A stretch of DNA of 64,000 nucleotides, taken from NCBI GenBank assembly GCA_937141935.1, contig CAKZQS010000046.1, positions 99,181 through 163,180 of the forward strand. Direction: 5' to 3'. Position 1 is the stretch's first letter; each line of letters begins with the position of its first letter. The notes beneath the pieces were generated by a model, which worked only from the letters and a program-made list of their open reading frames with translations, had not been told where the DNA came from and did no database searches. Positions 1 through 9,407 of the stretch are shown here, in pieces. This stretch comes from an uncultured Ectothiorhodospiraceae bacterium (lineage in GTDB: Bacteria > Pseudomonadota > Gammaproteobacteria > Nevskiales > Oceanococcaceae). A program made the translations under genes and the position numbers.

Positions 1-107
1 AGCGAGCCGGCGGCCGGTGCGGCGCGGTCGCACCGAGCGCGAGAGCCCGGCTAAACTGGCTGCTGCCGGGAATTCGGGGAACAACGACAGGTGCGCTCAG
101 GCCGCGA

Positions 108-2849
108 ATGCGCGGCAGTCCCACTGCGGCTGCCCATACCGACGAGCCTCGGCGCCGCCAGCGGCGCAGGCGCAGTGCGTTGCTAGGTCGTCGCACAACC
201 GCCGGCCTGGGTTTGCTGGGCGCGGCGCTGCTGCTTGCGCTCTTGTTGACGGCGGCCCACGGCCAGCGGCTGCTGGCCCTGCCCAATGCCTGGCTACTGG
301 AACAGCTGCAAAGCCTGGGGGGAACCCCGGCGCGGCAACACCCGGTGGCCGTGGTCAAGCTGCCGCCGCTTGCGGTGCTGCGCGATGAGGTGCGCTGGCA
401 GGCCCTGGTCGATGCGCTGCAGGCGCAGGGCGCGCGCCGCATCGTGCTGACGGCGCTGCCGGCGCAGCCCGCCGTGCTGGCCGCGCTCGCCCGGGAGCCG
501 ACCCTGCTCTTCGCCGTCAACACCGAGGCGCAATACGCGGCGCTGCTCGCCGCCGGTGTGGGCGCCGGCCAGATCGTCAGCAACCGCACCCCGGAGAGCA
601 CCGGCGCCTATGTGCGCAGCCAGCGCGGCCGCCCGCCACGCGCGGCGATGCCCCCCACGCTGGAGCGCAGGCTGGCGGGCGATTACGCCCCCGACATCGC
701 CCTGCCCCGCAGCGGCGCGTTCCCGATCCGCTACGGACGTCGCGCGGCGGGCATCGCCCTGCTTCGCGGCAGCCGCGTGCTCGCTGGCGACGCCGCACCG
801 GTCGCCGGCCGCATCGTACTGGTCGGCCGCGACCTGCTGCCGGATGAGCCCGGCTACTACGTCTCCCCCGACCCCGAACGACCGCGGCCGCTGGTCGAAA
901 TCCAGGCGCATGTCGTCGATGCGCTGCTCAACGAGCGGGTGCTGCGCCCGCTGGGCGGCCTGCCCACAATGCTGCTGCTGGTCGCCGTGTGCTTGCTGAC
1001 GCTGTGGCTGTTCCCGCGACTGGGCGTGCTCTTTGCCAGCGCCGCCACCGCGGCGCACATGCTGCTGTGGGTGTTGCTGGCCACGCTGCTGATCTTCGCC
1101 GCCGGGCTATGGCTGCCCCTGGTGGAAATCCTGCTCGCCCAGGCCACGATGCTCGCTCTGGTTGTCAGCGCCATCGTCCGCCGGGAAGAGCGCACGCTGG
1201 GCGAAATCCTGCACGACCTGGGTACGCGGCTGGAGTCGCGCCTGCGCCCCACGCTGAGCCGCAGCGAACAGGAGCGCTGGAGCGCCATCAGTTCGCTGAC
1301 CCGCCAGCTGCTGACGCTGAACCGGCAAATGTTCCTGGTGCCCGTCTCCGCCAGCCACCTGCGCGCGGTGCACGCGGACAACTGCCGTTTTGAGCAGATC
1401 GTCGAGCCACGACGCGACTACCGGCGTGCGCCTTATAGCGAGGCGCTGGAGGTGGGCGGCCTGTACGCGGTGCAACGCGAATTCCTGCCGCGCGAGCCGG
1501 ATGATGTGCAGTATCTGCTGCCGCTGGAGTTTGCCGGCCAGTTGCGCGGCTACTGGATGTTCAGCGTGCCGGAATCGGTGGCGGCGCAAACCACGCTGCT
1601 GGCCACCACCGCCGAGGAACTGGCCCGCCGGCTCAGCGAATACCTCTATCACGCCGCGCCGGCACCGCCGCGCGGTCTGGGCCCCTGGCTGGCCCGCCTG
1701 TTCGACCCGCGCTCGACGCGGGCGATCTACCAGCGGCTGCGCGAATCGCTGCTGAGCATGGACCAGCGCATGCAGCTGCGCGACCGGGCCAGCGCCAGCC
1801 TGATGTCCGCCTATTGGGTTTTTGATGGCTTCGGCCACCTGCAACTGCTCAATCGCGCCGCCGAGAGCCTGGCCCGCAAGCAGGAGATCCCGGCCTTTGA
1901 GCTCGACGCGCACGGCCTGCTGCAGCGCCTGCTGGGCGGCCGCATGGAACTGGCGCGCCAGGTGCTGGACCGAGCGCTGATCGAGCAAACCGCCTCGGTG
2001 CTGCCGCTGGCACCGCCGGGCGAGGTCGGCCTGCATGTCTTGCACGTGACGCCACTGGCCGGCGGCGCGGAGCGCGAGGATCGTGCCGAGCAGGCGGTGC
2101 TCGGCGGGCTGCTGGTCGAAGTCATCGACCATGGCGACTCCTGGCGCCTGTGGCAACGCAATGCCGAGCTGCTGTCCAGCCTGGCCCAGAACGTCGCCCG
2201 CCACGGCGAGCGGGTGCTGGCCCAGGCGCAGGCCCTGCCGCAGGACGACGGCAGCCGCGAGGATCTGCAGATCCTGCTGCCCGAGCTGCGCGAACTGGCG
2301 CTGGCCCTGAAAAACGAAAGCGCCGTGGGCGAATGGAGCGGCGGCCGGCTGGCACCGCTGGATCTTGGCGCCCTGCTGCGCGAGGTGGCCACCGAGCGCC
2401 GCCACCGGCTGCGCCGCCGGGCGCTCACCCTGCTGCTGCCGCGCTTCGCCGAGCCGGTCTTCGTCCTGGCGGAGCCGGCGCTGCTGACCGAAGGTCTGGG
2501 CCTGCTGCTGGATCTGTTGATCGACGATGCCCAGGACGACTCGACGATCCGCGTCGCCCCCTATTGCCGGCTGCGCGAACAGGGCATGGCGCTGGGGCTG
2601 TGCCTGGATGACGAGGGCGTGGGCATGGACCCCGAGCGCCTGCAGGAGGCCCTGCAGGGCGTGCTGCACGCCGGGGATGATGCCGCCTTGGCCCGCCTGC
2701 ACACACTGCGCCGCCAGCTGGAGCGCGCCGAGGCCGAGCTCGAGGCCGAAGCGGCGCTGGGCCTGGGGCTGCGCTTCGACCTCAGCCTGCGCCTGATGAC
2801 CACCCGCCTGCTCGAAGCGCGCTTCGAGTCCTGGCCGGAGCCCGACTAG
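108..2849 (+). CDS. CHASE2-domain membrane sensor with degenerate histidine-kinase-like C-terminus
   Basis: A 913-residue membrane protein and the first gene of a six-gene run. A basic N-terminus leads into one membrane helix (about 33-50). An extracytoplasmic region of about 230 residues follows, organised like a CHASE2 sensor, and then a block of about three hydrophobic helices (about 282-360), as CHASE2 proteins have. The cytoplasmic part has a PAS-like stretch near 560-610 (YWVFDGFGHLQLLNRA) and ends in a region resembling a GHKL ATPase, with a G1-like DDEGVGM at 834-840. I see no H-box, and the N-box asparagine is not evident (GLLLDLLIDDA). It may therefore be a pseudokinase or a scaffold rather than a working kinase. 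The next gene starts 3 bp after its stop, which suggests it senses for, or is built into, the polymer system downstream. The ATG at 108 is taken as start. Fold assignment is moderate; function is inferred. Confidence 0.75.
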   Translation: MRGSPTAAAHTDEPRRRQRRRRSALLGRRTTAGLGLLGAALLLALLLTAAHGQRLLALPNAWLLEQLQSLGGTPARQHPVAVVKLPPLAVLRDEVRWQALVDALQAQGARRIVLTALPAQPAVLAALAREPTLLFAVNTEAQYAALLAAGVGAGQIVSNRTPESTGAYVRSQRGRPPRAAMPPTLERRLAGDYAPDIALPRSGAFPIRYGRRAAGIALLRGSRVLAGDAAPVAGRIVLVGRDLLPDEPGYYVSPDPERPRPLVEIQAHVVDALLNERVLRPLGGLPTMLLLVAVCLLTLWLFPRLGVLFASAATAAHMLLWVLLATLLIFAAGLWLPLVEILLAQATMLALVVSAIVRREERTLGEILHDLGTRLESRLRPTLSRSEQERWSAISSLTRQLLTLNRQMFLVPVSASHLRAVHADNCRFEQIVEPRRDYRRAPYSEALEVGGLYAVQREFLPREPDDVQYLLPLEFAGQLRGYWMFSVPESVAAQTTLLATTAEELARRLSEYLYHAAPAPPRGLGPWLARLFDPRSTRAIYQRLRESLLSMDQRMQLRDRASASLMSAYWVFDGFGHLQLLNRAAESLARKQEIPAFELDAHGLLQRLLGGRMELARQVLDRALIEQTASVLPLAPPGEVGLHVLHVTPLAGGAEREDRAEQAVLGGLLVEVIDHGDSWRLWQRNAELLSSLAQNVARHGERVLAQAQALPQDDGSREDLQILLPELRELALALKNESAVGEWSGGRLAPLDLGALLREVATERRHRLRRRALTLLLPRFAEPVFVLAEPALLTEGLGLLLDLLIDDAQDDSTIRVAPYCRLREQGMALGLCLDDEGVGMDPERLQEALQGVLHAGDDAALARLHTLRRQLERAEAELEAEAALGLGLRFDLSLRLMTTRLLEARFESWPEPD

Positions 2850-2852
2850 CTC

Positions 2853-5800
2853 ATGGAAGGGCTGCTGCTGCCGATCTTCCCCGACGGCAGCCTGGCCAGC
2901 TCGGTGGTGACGACCGTCTGGGTGGGCGTGTTCATCGTCGTCTTCTTCAACCTGCGCCTGGGCTGGGTGATGTCCGGCCTGGTGGTGCCGGGTTATCTGG
3001 CGCCCATCGTGCTGCTCAAGCCCTGGAGCGCCGCGGTCATCGTCTTCGAGGCGGCCGTCACCTACCTGATCGTCTATCTGGCCTCGGAGAAGCTCTCGCG
3101 GACGGGGCTGTGGTCCAGCTTTTTTGGCCGCGACCGCTTCTTTGCGCTGATCCTGACCGCCGTCGGCGTGCGCGTGCTCTTCGATGGCTTTCTGCTGCCC
3201 GGCCTGGTGGCCTGGCTGGAAACGCAGGGCGCCGGCGACATCGCCTGGCGCAACGACCTGCAATCCTTCGGCCTGGTGATCCTGGCGCTGATCGCCAACA
3301 TGTTCTGGAAGCCCGGGCTGTGGCGCGGCTTGCGGGCGCTGGCGGTGATCCTGGGCCTGACCGTGCTGATCACGCGTTACGTGCTGATGGAGTACACCAA
3401 CTTCGCCCTCAGCAACATCGGCTACATGTATGAGGACGTGGCGCAGTCGCTGCTGGCCAGCCCCAAGTCCTACATCATCCTGCTCACCGCGGCCTTCATC
3501 GCCTCGCGCATGAACCTGCGCTATGGCTGGGATTTCAACGGCATACTGCTGCCCTCGCTGTTGGCGCTGCAGTGGTACCAGCCCAGCAAGATCGCCTTCA
3601 CGCTGGTCGAGGCCGCCGTCATCGTCACGCTGGCCCGCCTGCTGCTGCGCAGCCCCTGGCTGGCCAATGCCAACATCGAGGGCTCGCGCAAGCTGCTGTT
3701 GCTGTTCAACATCAGTTTCGCCTATCGCTTCGTGCTGGCCTGGGTGCTGGCGCTGTTCGCGCCCGAGTACAAGATCAGCGACGCCTACGGCTATGGCTAC
3801 TTGCTGGCCACGCTGATCGCCCTGCGCATCTTCGACAAGGGCAAGCCGCTGACCATCGTCGGCAGCACCCTGCAGGCTTCGCTGGCCGCGGTGCTGCTGG
3901 CCAGCGTCATCGGCTTTGGCCTGCAGTTTGGCGGCCCACTGACGCAGACGGCCACCCTGGCGGCCCGGCCGCTCAGCCCGCGGCTCGCCGCCGACCCCGG
4001 CCCGCTGGACGAGAGGCTGCGTGCCGACAAGCCACAGCTCTACGCCATCCGCAGCCAGCGCCGCCTGAGCCTGCCCGGGGTCAGCGAGCAGCGCGCCTTT
4101 CGCGAGGCCATCGGCCTGCTGGACGGGCCCGATGCGCTCGACCCCGGCACCTTGCAGGCCGCCAGCCTGATGGCTGCACGTGCCGGCTACGAGCTGTTGG
4201 TGGTGGACGGGCGCTGGCTGTACCTGCGCGAGATCGAGCCCGCGCGCGGCTGGGGCATCTTCGTCATCGATACGCAGGCGCCCAGCCCGCTGGCCCTGGT
4301 CTGGCCGACCGGCGCCGACCATCGCGAGGGCCTGGACCTGGCGCTGGCCAGCCTGAAACTGCTGCCGGCGCGATACTTCGCCTATGCCACGGCGCCTTCG
4401 CGGCTGAACCCGGACGGCAGCGCCAGCGCGCTGCAGCAGCCGGCCGCCCTGCTCAACATTTTCCAGGACAGCGTGGCCAGTGGTGAGTTGCTGCAGGTGC
4501 GGGTGCTGGATGCCACGCTGCAGGCCCGCCTGCAGCGCGAGCGCGGCGTGGGCAGCGAGGACCGCAACCCGCCGAGCAGCCTGTGGGTGGATGGCCACCT
4601 GCCAGCCGCCCTGCCGCTGCGTCGGTTGCAGCAGGTGCTGCCGGGGCTGCAGACCTACTGGGATGCGCCGCCCTACGCCAACCCCCAGCGCGGCCAGGCG
4701 CGCGACGGCTTTGCCGAGCTGCTGCTCAGCCGCGCCGCCTTCCGCCGCTTCCTCGGTGCCAGCATCGGCGGCGGCGAGGTGGCGGCGCTGAGCACGGCGC
4801 AACGGGTCGAGGGTTTCCTGGCGCAGTGGCTGTTCGCGCCCGAAGAGCGCTTCGCGGCGCGCGGCAGCGGCAACTACAGCGCACCCAGTCTGGAGGAACT
4901 GCTCTATGCCGAAGAGGAGCTGCTGCGGCCGCTGCTGGAGCTGGCGCCCAGCGCGCAGGCGCGGGAATCCGAGGCGCTGGACCGGCTGGACGCCGTGGCC
5001 CAGTCGCTGGGCTACCGCATCACGCGGCTGCAGCAGGTGGCCAGCGGCGAGCATTACCTGATTCTGTCGGAGCCCCCGGGCAGCCGCCGCCACTGGGGCC
5101 TGCTGAGCCTGCGCACCGGCCCGGCCAGCGACGTGCTGCTGCAGGTGCCGCGGCCGCTCTCGGAGGCGGGCAGCGCCGAGTTCGCGATCAGCCTGTTTGA
5201 AGACATGCAGGCCCGGGGCCTGTTCGTCAGTACCGCGCACCCGCGCGCCGCCGTCGACGGCAGCGCCGACCCCATGCTGCCGGCCGGCCGGCAGTCGCTG
5301 TTCAACCTGAGCGCGGAGACCTTCCTGCGCACGCGGGCCGATCGCCCCGCCCTGTTGCTGCACGTGCGTGGCAAGGGCGTCGCGCCCGAGCTCTACGAGG
5401 ATCTGGGCGGCGCGCCCAGCGAGGCCCTGGTGGTCGCCGACCGGCAACCCCCGGGCCCGCTCGCGCGAGCGGTCCACGCGGCGCTGGATGATTATGGGAT
5501 CGAGCACGTCGACGCCTACAGCGCCGCGGATGCGGCCAGCCTGGGGGTCGACTCCAGCCTCCAGGCGCGGGTGGCGCAGCCCTTCCCGCAGGCGGAGTTC
5601 GTGGCGCTGCGCCTGTCGCCATCCACGCGCGCCGCCTTCCGCCGCTCGACCAGCAACCGGGTGGAGCTGATGCACTTCCAGGCGCTGGACATCCCGTCGC
5701 AGGACATCCCGCTGCGCGACTACCTGGCCGGCCGTGGCTTGCGCGGGGGCGCGCCGGTGCCCCCCGAACTGGCCGGGGCGCTGGCCGACTACCAGCTGCG

Positions 5801-6050
5801 GCCGGATATCGTGGCGCTGGAGCGCGCGCGGCGCGCCGTGCCGGGCTATCGTTTCCTGCGTATCGCCGACCCGCGCAGCGTGCAAACCTTCCTCGTTGTG
5901 CAGGGCCCGGAGGGGCGTTTGGGCGGCGTGTGGAACCTGAACCCGCTGCGCCAGCGCGGCGGCGAGATCGTATCCCTGAGCGCGCTCGATGCCCCGCGGA
6001 TCGAGCGCTTCACGGATCGGGGGGAGCCGTGGCTACGATTCGACCCGTAG
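2853..6050 (+). CDS. Tandem PgsC/CapC-like membrane protein fused to two diverged PghP-like domains
   Basis: A 1065-residue protein. Residues 1-370 are strongly hydrophobic and match the PgsC/CapC subunit of poly-gamma-glutamate synthase, including GLVVPGYLAP at 42-51, GRDRFFALI at 92-100 and LIANMFWKPGL near 145. A second copy of the pattern follows about 185 residues later (GILLPSLLA at 230, GSRKLLLLFN at 277, GYLLATLIALRIFDKG at 315 with GSTLQ after it). Two PgsC-like modules therefore appear fused. The remaining 700 residues are soluble and probably extracytoplasmic. Two stretches (about 446-635 and 720-930) align by eye with the PghP-like product of the gene at 8496, but the histidine of its APH motif is lost (QVPR at 764-767) and the LHGY motif is not kept. 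They look like pseudo-hydrolase, polymer-binding domains. B. subtilis PgsC is only about 150 residues long. The gene starts 3 bp after its upstream neighbour. Confidence 0.8.
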   Translation: MEGLLLPIFPDGSLASSVVTTVWVGVFIVVFFNLRLGWVMSGLVVPGYLAPIVLLKPWSAAVIVFEAAVTYLIVYLASEKLSRTGLWSSFFGRDRFFALILTAVGVRVLFDGFLLPGLVAWLETQGAGDIAWRNDLQSFGLVILALIANMFWKPGLWRGLRALAVILGLTVLITRYVLMEYTNFALSNIGYMYEDVAQSLLASPKSYIILLTAAFIASRMNLRYGWDFNGILLPSLLALQWYQPSKIAFTLVEAAVIVTLARLLLRSPWLANANIEGSRKLLLLFNISFAYRFVLAWVLALFAPEYKISDAYGYGYLLATLIALRIFDKGKPLTIVGSTLQASLAAVLLASVIGFGLQFGGPLTQTATLAARPLSPRLAADPGPLDERLRADKPQLYAIRSQRRLSLPGVSEQRAFREAIGLLDGPDALDPGTLQAASLMAARAGYELLVVDGRWLYLREIEPARGWGIFVIDTQAPSPLALVWPTGADHREGLDLALASLKLLPARYFAYATAPSRLNPDGSASALQQPAALLNIFQDSVASGELLQVRVLDATLQARLQRERGVGSEDRNPPSSLWVDGHLPAALPLRRLQQVLPGLQTYWDAPPYANPQRGQARDGFAELLLSRAAFRRFLGASIGGGEVAALSTAQRVEGFLAQWLFAPEERFAARGSGNYSAPSLEELLYAEEELLRPLLELAPSAQARESEALDRLDAVAQSLGYRITRLQQVASGEHYLILSEPPGSRRHWGLLSLRTGPASDVLLQVPRPLSEAGSAEFAISLFEDMQARGLFVSTAHPRAAVDGSADPMLPAGRQSLFNLSAETFLRTRADRPALLLHVRGKGVAPELYEDLGGAPSEALVVADRQPPGPLARAVHAALDDYGIEHVDAYSAADAASLGVDSSLQARVAQPFPQAEFVALRLSPSTRAAFRRSTSNRVELMHFQALDIPSQDIPLRDYLAGRGLRGGAPVPPELAGALADYQLRPDIVALERARRAVPGYRFLRIADPRSVQTFLVVQGPEGRLGGVWNLNPLRQRGGEIVSLSALDAPRIERFTDRGEPWLRFDP

Positions 6051-8512
6051 ACCGCAAGCCGCGGGTGCAGCGCGCGGCGCTGCTGGCGGCTCTGCTGCTG
6101 CTTGGCCTGGCGCTGATCTATGGGCCGCGCCTGCTCGATATCGTCACGCAGCGGCTGCAGACCACCGAGCCGAACACCCGCAGCCTGCTCAGCTACCGCC
6201 TGGACGGCGAACGCTGGACCACCTTCGACGTCGACCCGCCAGACGGCCAGGTCCGCCTGCGCAGCAGCGCGCTGCTGCCAGCGGCGGCGATCGAGGCCGA
6301 GCCGGGCACCCTGGACCTGCGCTACGCCCTGGAGTACGAGATTCTCGACGCGCTGGGCCGGGTGCTCGCGGGCCAGCCGGCCTACTTCGAAGCCAGCCTG
6401 CCGCTGCAGCAGGGCGCCGGGGGCCAGCCCGAGGCACGGCTGCGGGTGCCGGGCGCCGAGCCGCGCGTCGCCGCCTCCTCGCAGGCGCTGGTGCTGGACC
6501 TGCGGCCCTGGCCGCAGGCCGACCAGATTCGCCTGCGGCTGCGCGAGGCCGCCGCGCCCCTGAGCGGCGTGGTTGTCGGCGTGTACGTGCACGAGCGCAT
6601 TGGCCCGCGTGCGGCGCTGCGCGAGTGGCTGCGGCGCAGCTTCGGCCAGCGCGAGCAGCTTGCCGACCCGCTGGTGTACCCACCCGGCCTGCTCGACCGC
6701 GAGGACCGCGTGCGGCTGATCGCCAACGACTGGCGTGCCGTGGGCCCGCTGGGCGTCGAGGGACGCGACTATGCGGTCGAGCGCATCCTGTACGACCGCG
6801 ATGCCGTGGCCTGGCAGCCACCGATCCTGCCCGCAGGCCTGTTTCTGGATGCCACGCGCGCCGCCGTGCTGCCGGTCGGCCCGGGCCCGCAACGGCGGCA
6901 GCTGCACCTGGTGGCCGCCGATGGTGCGACCGGCGGCGAGGCCACCCTGTTCTTCAGCTGGCGCGGCGCGCAGCCCTGGCAGCAGGACACGGAGACACTG
7001 CGCGTCGCGCTGCCGGCGATCCTCGAGCGCGAGCTGCGGCCGGGCTGGTTTCTGGCCCGCGCCGATCGCCCGCTCACGCTGCGCAGCTACGACCTCAACG
7101 GGCTGGAGATCACGCCGGAGAAACGCTACAGCCGGCTCTACCGCCTGGGGCCCGGGCAGGCGCTTGACTACCCGCTGCGCCACCACGCCGGCGACCCGGC
7201 GCCGCTGCGCATCGACCTGCGCCGCAGCCTGACCGAGCGAGCCGCCGGCATCGACGTCAAACTGGACGTGCGCTACGAACTCTACGACGAGGCCGAGCGC
7301 CTGCTCGACGCCGGCACATTGCCCGGCCGGGCGCCCCCGATCGACCCCTACGACTATCCCAACGACAACCCGATCGGCCACTACGTGTCCATGCCGGCGC
7401 AGCACTATCTGCTGGCCGACCCGCGGGTGCGGCGCCTGCGCCTGCTGGCGGACGGCGAGCGCCTGGCCGGCGTTTTCACCCGGCCGGCGGGCCTGCGCCA
7501 CCGGACCCGCGTCCCGCAGGACTACCAGCCCTGGCTCGACCCCAGCGACGAGGGCGGGCAGAACATCTGGTTCGGGCTGAGCCCGGAGCACCCGGCGGAC
7601 CTGCGCCGCGCGCCGGGTGTCTCCAAGCTGCTGCGCGTGCAGGCCGCGCCGCCTGAGCGCGACCCGCTGCTGGCGGAGGGGAGTTACCAGTGGGCCTCCA
7701 TCGAGCCCGCGGGCGATTGGAGCGGGCGCTGGCTCTTCGAGCCCCGCGATCCGGCGCAACCCACGCGGCCCCAGGCGCGCGCCAGCGTATTCAGCCCGCT
7801 CGCCGTCGGCACGCCGCTGCGCCCGCAACTGGTCAGCCCGGCCGCCGGCGGGCTGGTCCGTGCGCAGGTCTACGCCGAAGCCAGCCAGGCCGGGCTGCTG
7901 CAAATCCAGGTCAACGGCCAGAGCCTGCCGCCGCGGCCGTTGGCCGTCGGCGCGCAGCTCCACCCGCTGCCGCCGTTGCCGCCGGGGCCGCAGGCCCTGA
8001 CGCTGCAGGCGCCGCCGGGCCGCTACTGGCTGAACCAGTGGCAGGATGCGCCGGGCAGCCTGCTGCGGCGGCTGGTGGCGCGCCTGCCGGCCGATACCGG
8101 CGGCGCCGCGGGGCTGCGTTATCTGCTGCCGCGACCGCAGGAGGCGCAGACGCTTTCGGGCCGCCTGTACCGCCGGCCGAACAGCCCGCCCGTGCGCCTG
8201 AGCGTTCGCGTCGAACCCGCCACGCGGCCGCGTAACCAGCCGCTGCCCAGCTGGACCGTGGCCGACCGCGAGTTCCACTTTCCCAGCCCGCCCGCTGACC
8301 GCGTTCACGTGCCCGGGCACAATCCTGCCGAGATGGCCGCGGGGGAGGCCTTCTTCATTCCCCTGGGGCCCGACCTGGAGACCGACATGCTCGCCATCGA
8401 GATCCGCCTGCACGGAGCGCCCGAAGCCCTGCTGGGCCTGAGCCGGCTGGAGGCCGGCCTGGCCGAAGAGCTTCGGACCCGCCGCGACCGCCCCGATGAT
8501 GCGCCGCGCTAG
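6029..8512 (+). CDS. Membrane-anchored beta-rich envelope protein of the polyglutamate-like operon
   Basis: I do not recognise this 827-residue protein. The GTG at 6029 is chosen as start because it overlaps the end of the upstream gene by 22 bp and places one hydrophobic helix (about residues 15-35) at the N-terminus, after a short basic segment, as expected for a signal anchor. The rest has no obvious membrane helix. It is rich in short alternating hydrophobic and polar stretches, Pro and Arg, which suggests several beta-sandwich domains in the periplasm. Its 3' end overlaps the next gene by 17 bp, so it should be co-translated with the PgsC-like, PghP-like, barrel and PgsB-like proteins. 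By position it could be a periplasmic scaffold or polymer guide, in place of the missing PgsA/CapA. No catalytic motif was seen. The role is inference only. Confidence 0.7.
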   Translation: MATIRPVDRKPRVQRAALLAALLLLGLALIYGPRLLDIVTQRLQTTEPNTRSLLSYRLDGERWTTFDVDPPDGQVRLRSSALLPAAAIEAEPGTLDLRYALEYEILDALGRVLAGQPAYFEASLPLQQGAGGQPEARLRVPGAEPRVAASSQALVLDLRPWPQADQIRLRLREAAAPLSGVVVGVYVHERIGPRAALREWLRRSFGQREQLADPLVYPPGLLDREDRVRLIANDWRAVGPLGVEGRDYAVERILYDRDAVAWQPPILPAGLFLDATRAAVLPVGPGPQRRQLHLVAADGATGGEATLFFSWRGAQPWQQDTETLRVALPAILERELRPGWFLARADRPLTLRSYDLNGLEITPEKRYSRLYRLGPGQALDYPLRHHAGDPAPLRIDLRRSLTERAAGIDVKLDVRYELYDEAERLLDAGTLPGRAPPIDPYDYPNDNPIGHYVSMPAQHYLLADPRVRRLRLLADGERLAGVFTRPAGLRHRTRVPQDYQPWLDPSDEGGQNIWFGLSPEHPADLRRAPGVSKLLRVQAAPPERDPLLAEGSYQWASIEPAGDWSGRWLFEPRDPAQPTRPQARASVFSPLAVGTPLRPQLVSPAAGGLVRAQVYAEASQAGLLQIQVNGQSLPPRPLAVGAQLHPLPPLPPGPQALTLQAPPGRYWLNQWQDAPGSLLRRLVARLPADTGGAAGLRYLLPRPQEAQTLSGRLYRRPNSPPVRLSVRVEPATRPRNQPLPSWTVADREFHFPSPPADRVHVPGHNPAEMAAGEAFFIPLGPDLETDMLAIEIRLHGAPEALLGLSRLEAGLAEELRTRRDRPDDAPR

Positions 8513-9407
8513 TGGCGCCGCGGCCCGACGGGGGCGCGAGGTGGCCGTGCTCGGCCTCGCCGGTGGCCTGTTGCTGGCCCCCGTGCTGAAGGCCGCGCCC
8601 TGCCCCGAGGCCGACCTGGAAACGCTGTGGCGCGCATCCAAGGTGGCGCAGCACCGTGCGCCGGAGCCGGCCGAGGTCGCCCGCTCGCAGGCGCTGTTTG
8701 AGCGGGAGTTCGCCAGTGTCGCGCTGCCTACCGCGCAGGAGTGGGCCGAGGCGGGCTTCACCCTGCTGTCGGGCTGTGCCGACGGCCACCACCTGCGCGT
8801 GCTGCGCGACGCGCAGGACGCGGGCCAGGGCTTTTATGTCTTCAACCCCACGCCGCGGCGCAATGTCGTGATCCAGGCCCCGCATCGGGATTCCGACCTG
8901 CGCAGCGGCGAGATCGCCCTGCGCCTGTTCGTCGAGGGCGGCCTGCGCGCCGGCGCCTGGAATACCGTGCATCGGCGCGGGCCCGAGCGGCAGAGCCTGG
9001 ACACCGACCTCGCCCACGTGCAGCGCAGCCATTTCCAGGCGCTGACGGCGGCGCTGGCCCGCGAGGCCCCGGAGGCGCGACTGCTGCAGCTGCATGGCTA
9101 CGCCCAGCAGCGGCGGCGCAGCGCGGCCGGCCGCGCCTCGCAGCTGATCCTGTCGGCGGGCCGGCGCGAAGTCAGCGCCGCGGCCGCCGACCTGCACGCC
9201 TGCCTGGTGCGGCGTTTCGGCACCCAGGCGCTGCTCTACCCCACCCAGGTGCAGGAGCTGGGCGGCACGACCAATGCGCAGAGCCGGCTGCTCCAGGCCC
9301 AAGGCCACGGCGGCTTTTTGCACCTGGAGTTGTCGCGGCCGCTGCGCGAGGAGCTGGTGGAGTCCCCGCCGCGCCGTCGCCATCTGCTCGAGTGCCTGGA
9401 TGGCTGA
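8496..9407 (+). CDS. Secreted PghP-like gamma-polyglutamate hydrolase family protein
   Basis: A 303-residue exported protein. After two Met codons and a basic segment comes a signal peptide (about 15-33, cleavage near KAA-PC). The mature part resembles phage PghP zinc hydrolases that cut poly-gamma-glutamate: VVIQAPH with His130, GEIAL with Glu139, LLQLHGY with His200, then the late pattern GGTTNAQSR and HLELS (Glu278) before a basic LRxEL helix. In PghP the metal ligands are two His and one Glu in the corresponding blocks; here the first ligand pair is spaced differently, so activity should be treated as likely, not certain. It lies inside the operon, overlapping its neighbours by 17 and 8 bp. 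That fits release or trimming of a glutamate polymer made by the PgsB/PgsC-like proteins, the job done by CapD or PgsS elsewhere. The more distant alternative is another zinc amidohydrolase with the same fold. Confidence 0.68.
   Translation: MMRRASGAAARRGREVAVLGLAGGLLLAPVLKAAPCPEADLETLWRASKVAQHRAPEPAEVARSQALFEREFASVALPTAQEWAEAGFTLLSGCADGHHLRVLRDAQDAGQGFYVFNPTPRRNVVIQAPHRDSDLRSGEIALRLFVEGGLRAGAWNTVHRRGPERQSLDTDLAHVQRSHFQALTAALAREAPEARLLQLHGYAQQRRRSAAGRASQLILSAGRREVSAAAADLHACLVRRFGTQALLYPTQVQELGGTTNAQSRLLQAQGHGGFLHLELSRPLREELVESPPRRRHLLECLDG

Noticed and set aside
1107..5885. 1592-codon minus-strand open frame antisense to the CHASE2 and PgsC-like genes
   Set aside because: Gln/Ala/Arg/His-rich text with no domain, complementary to real coding frames in very GC-rich DNA; a shadow frame.
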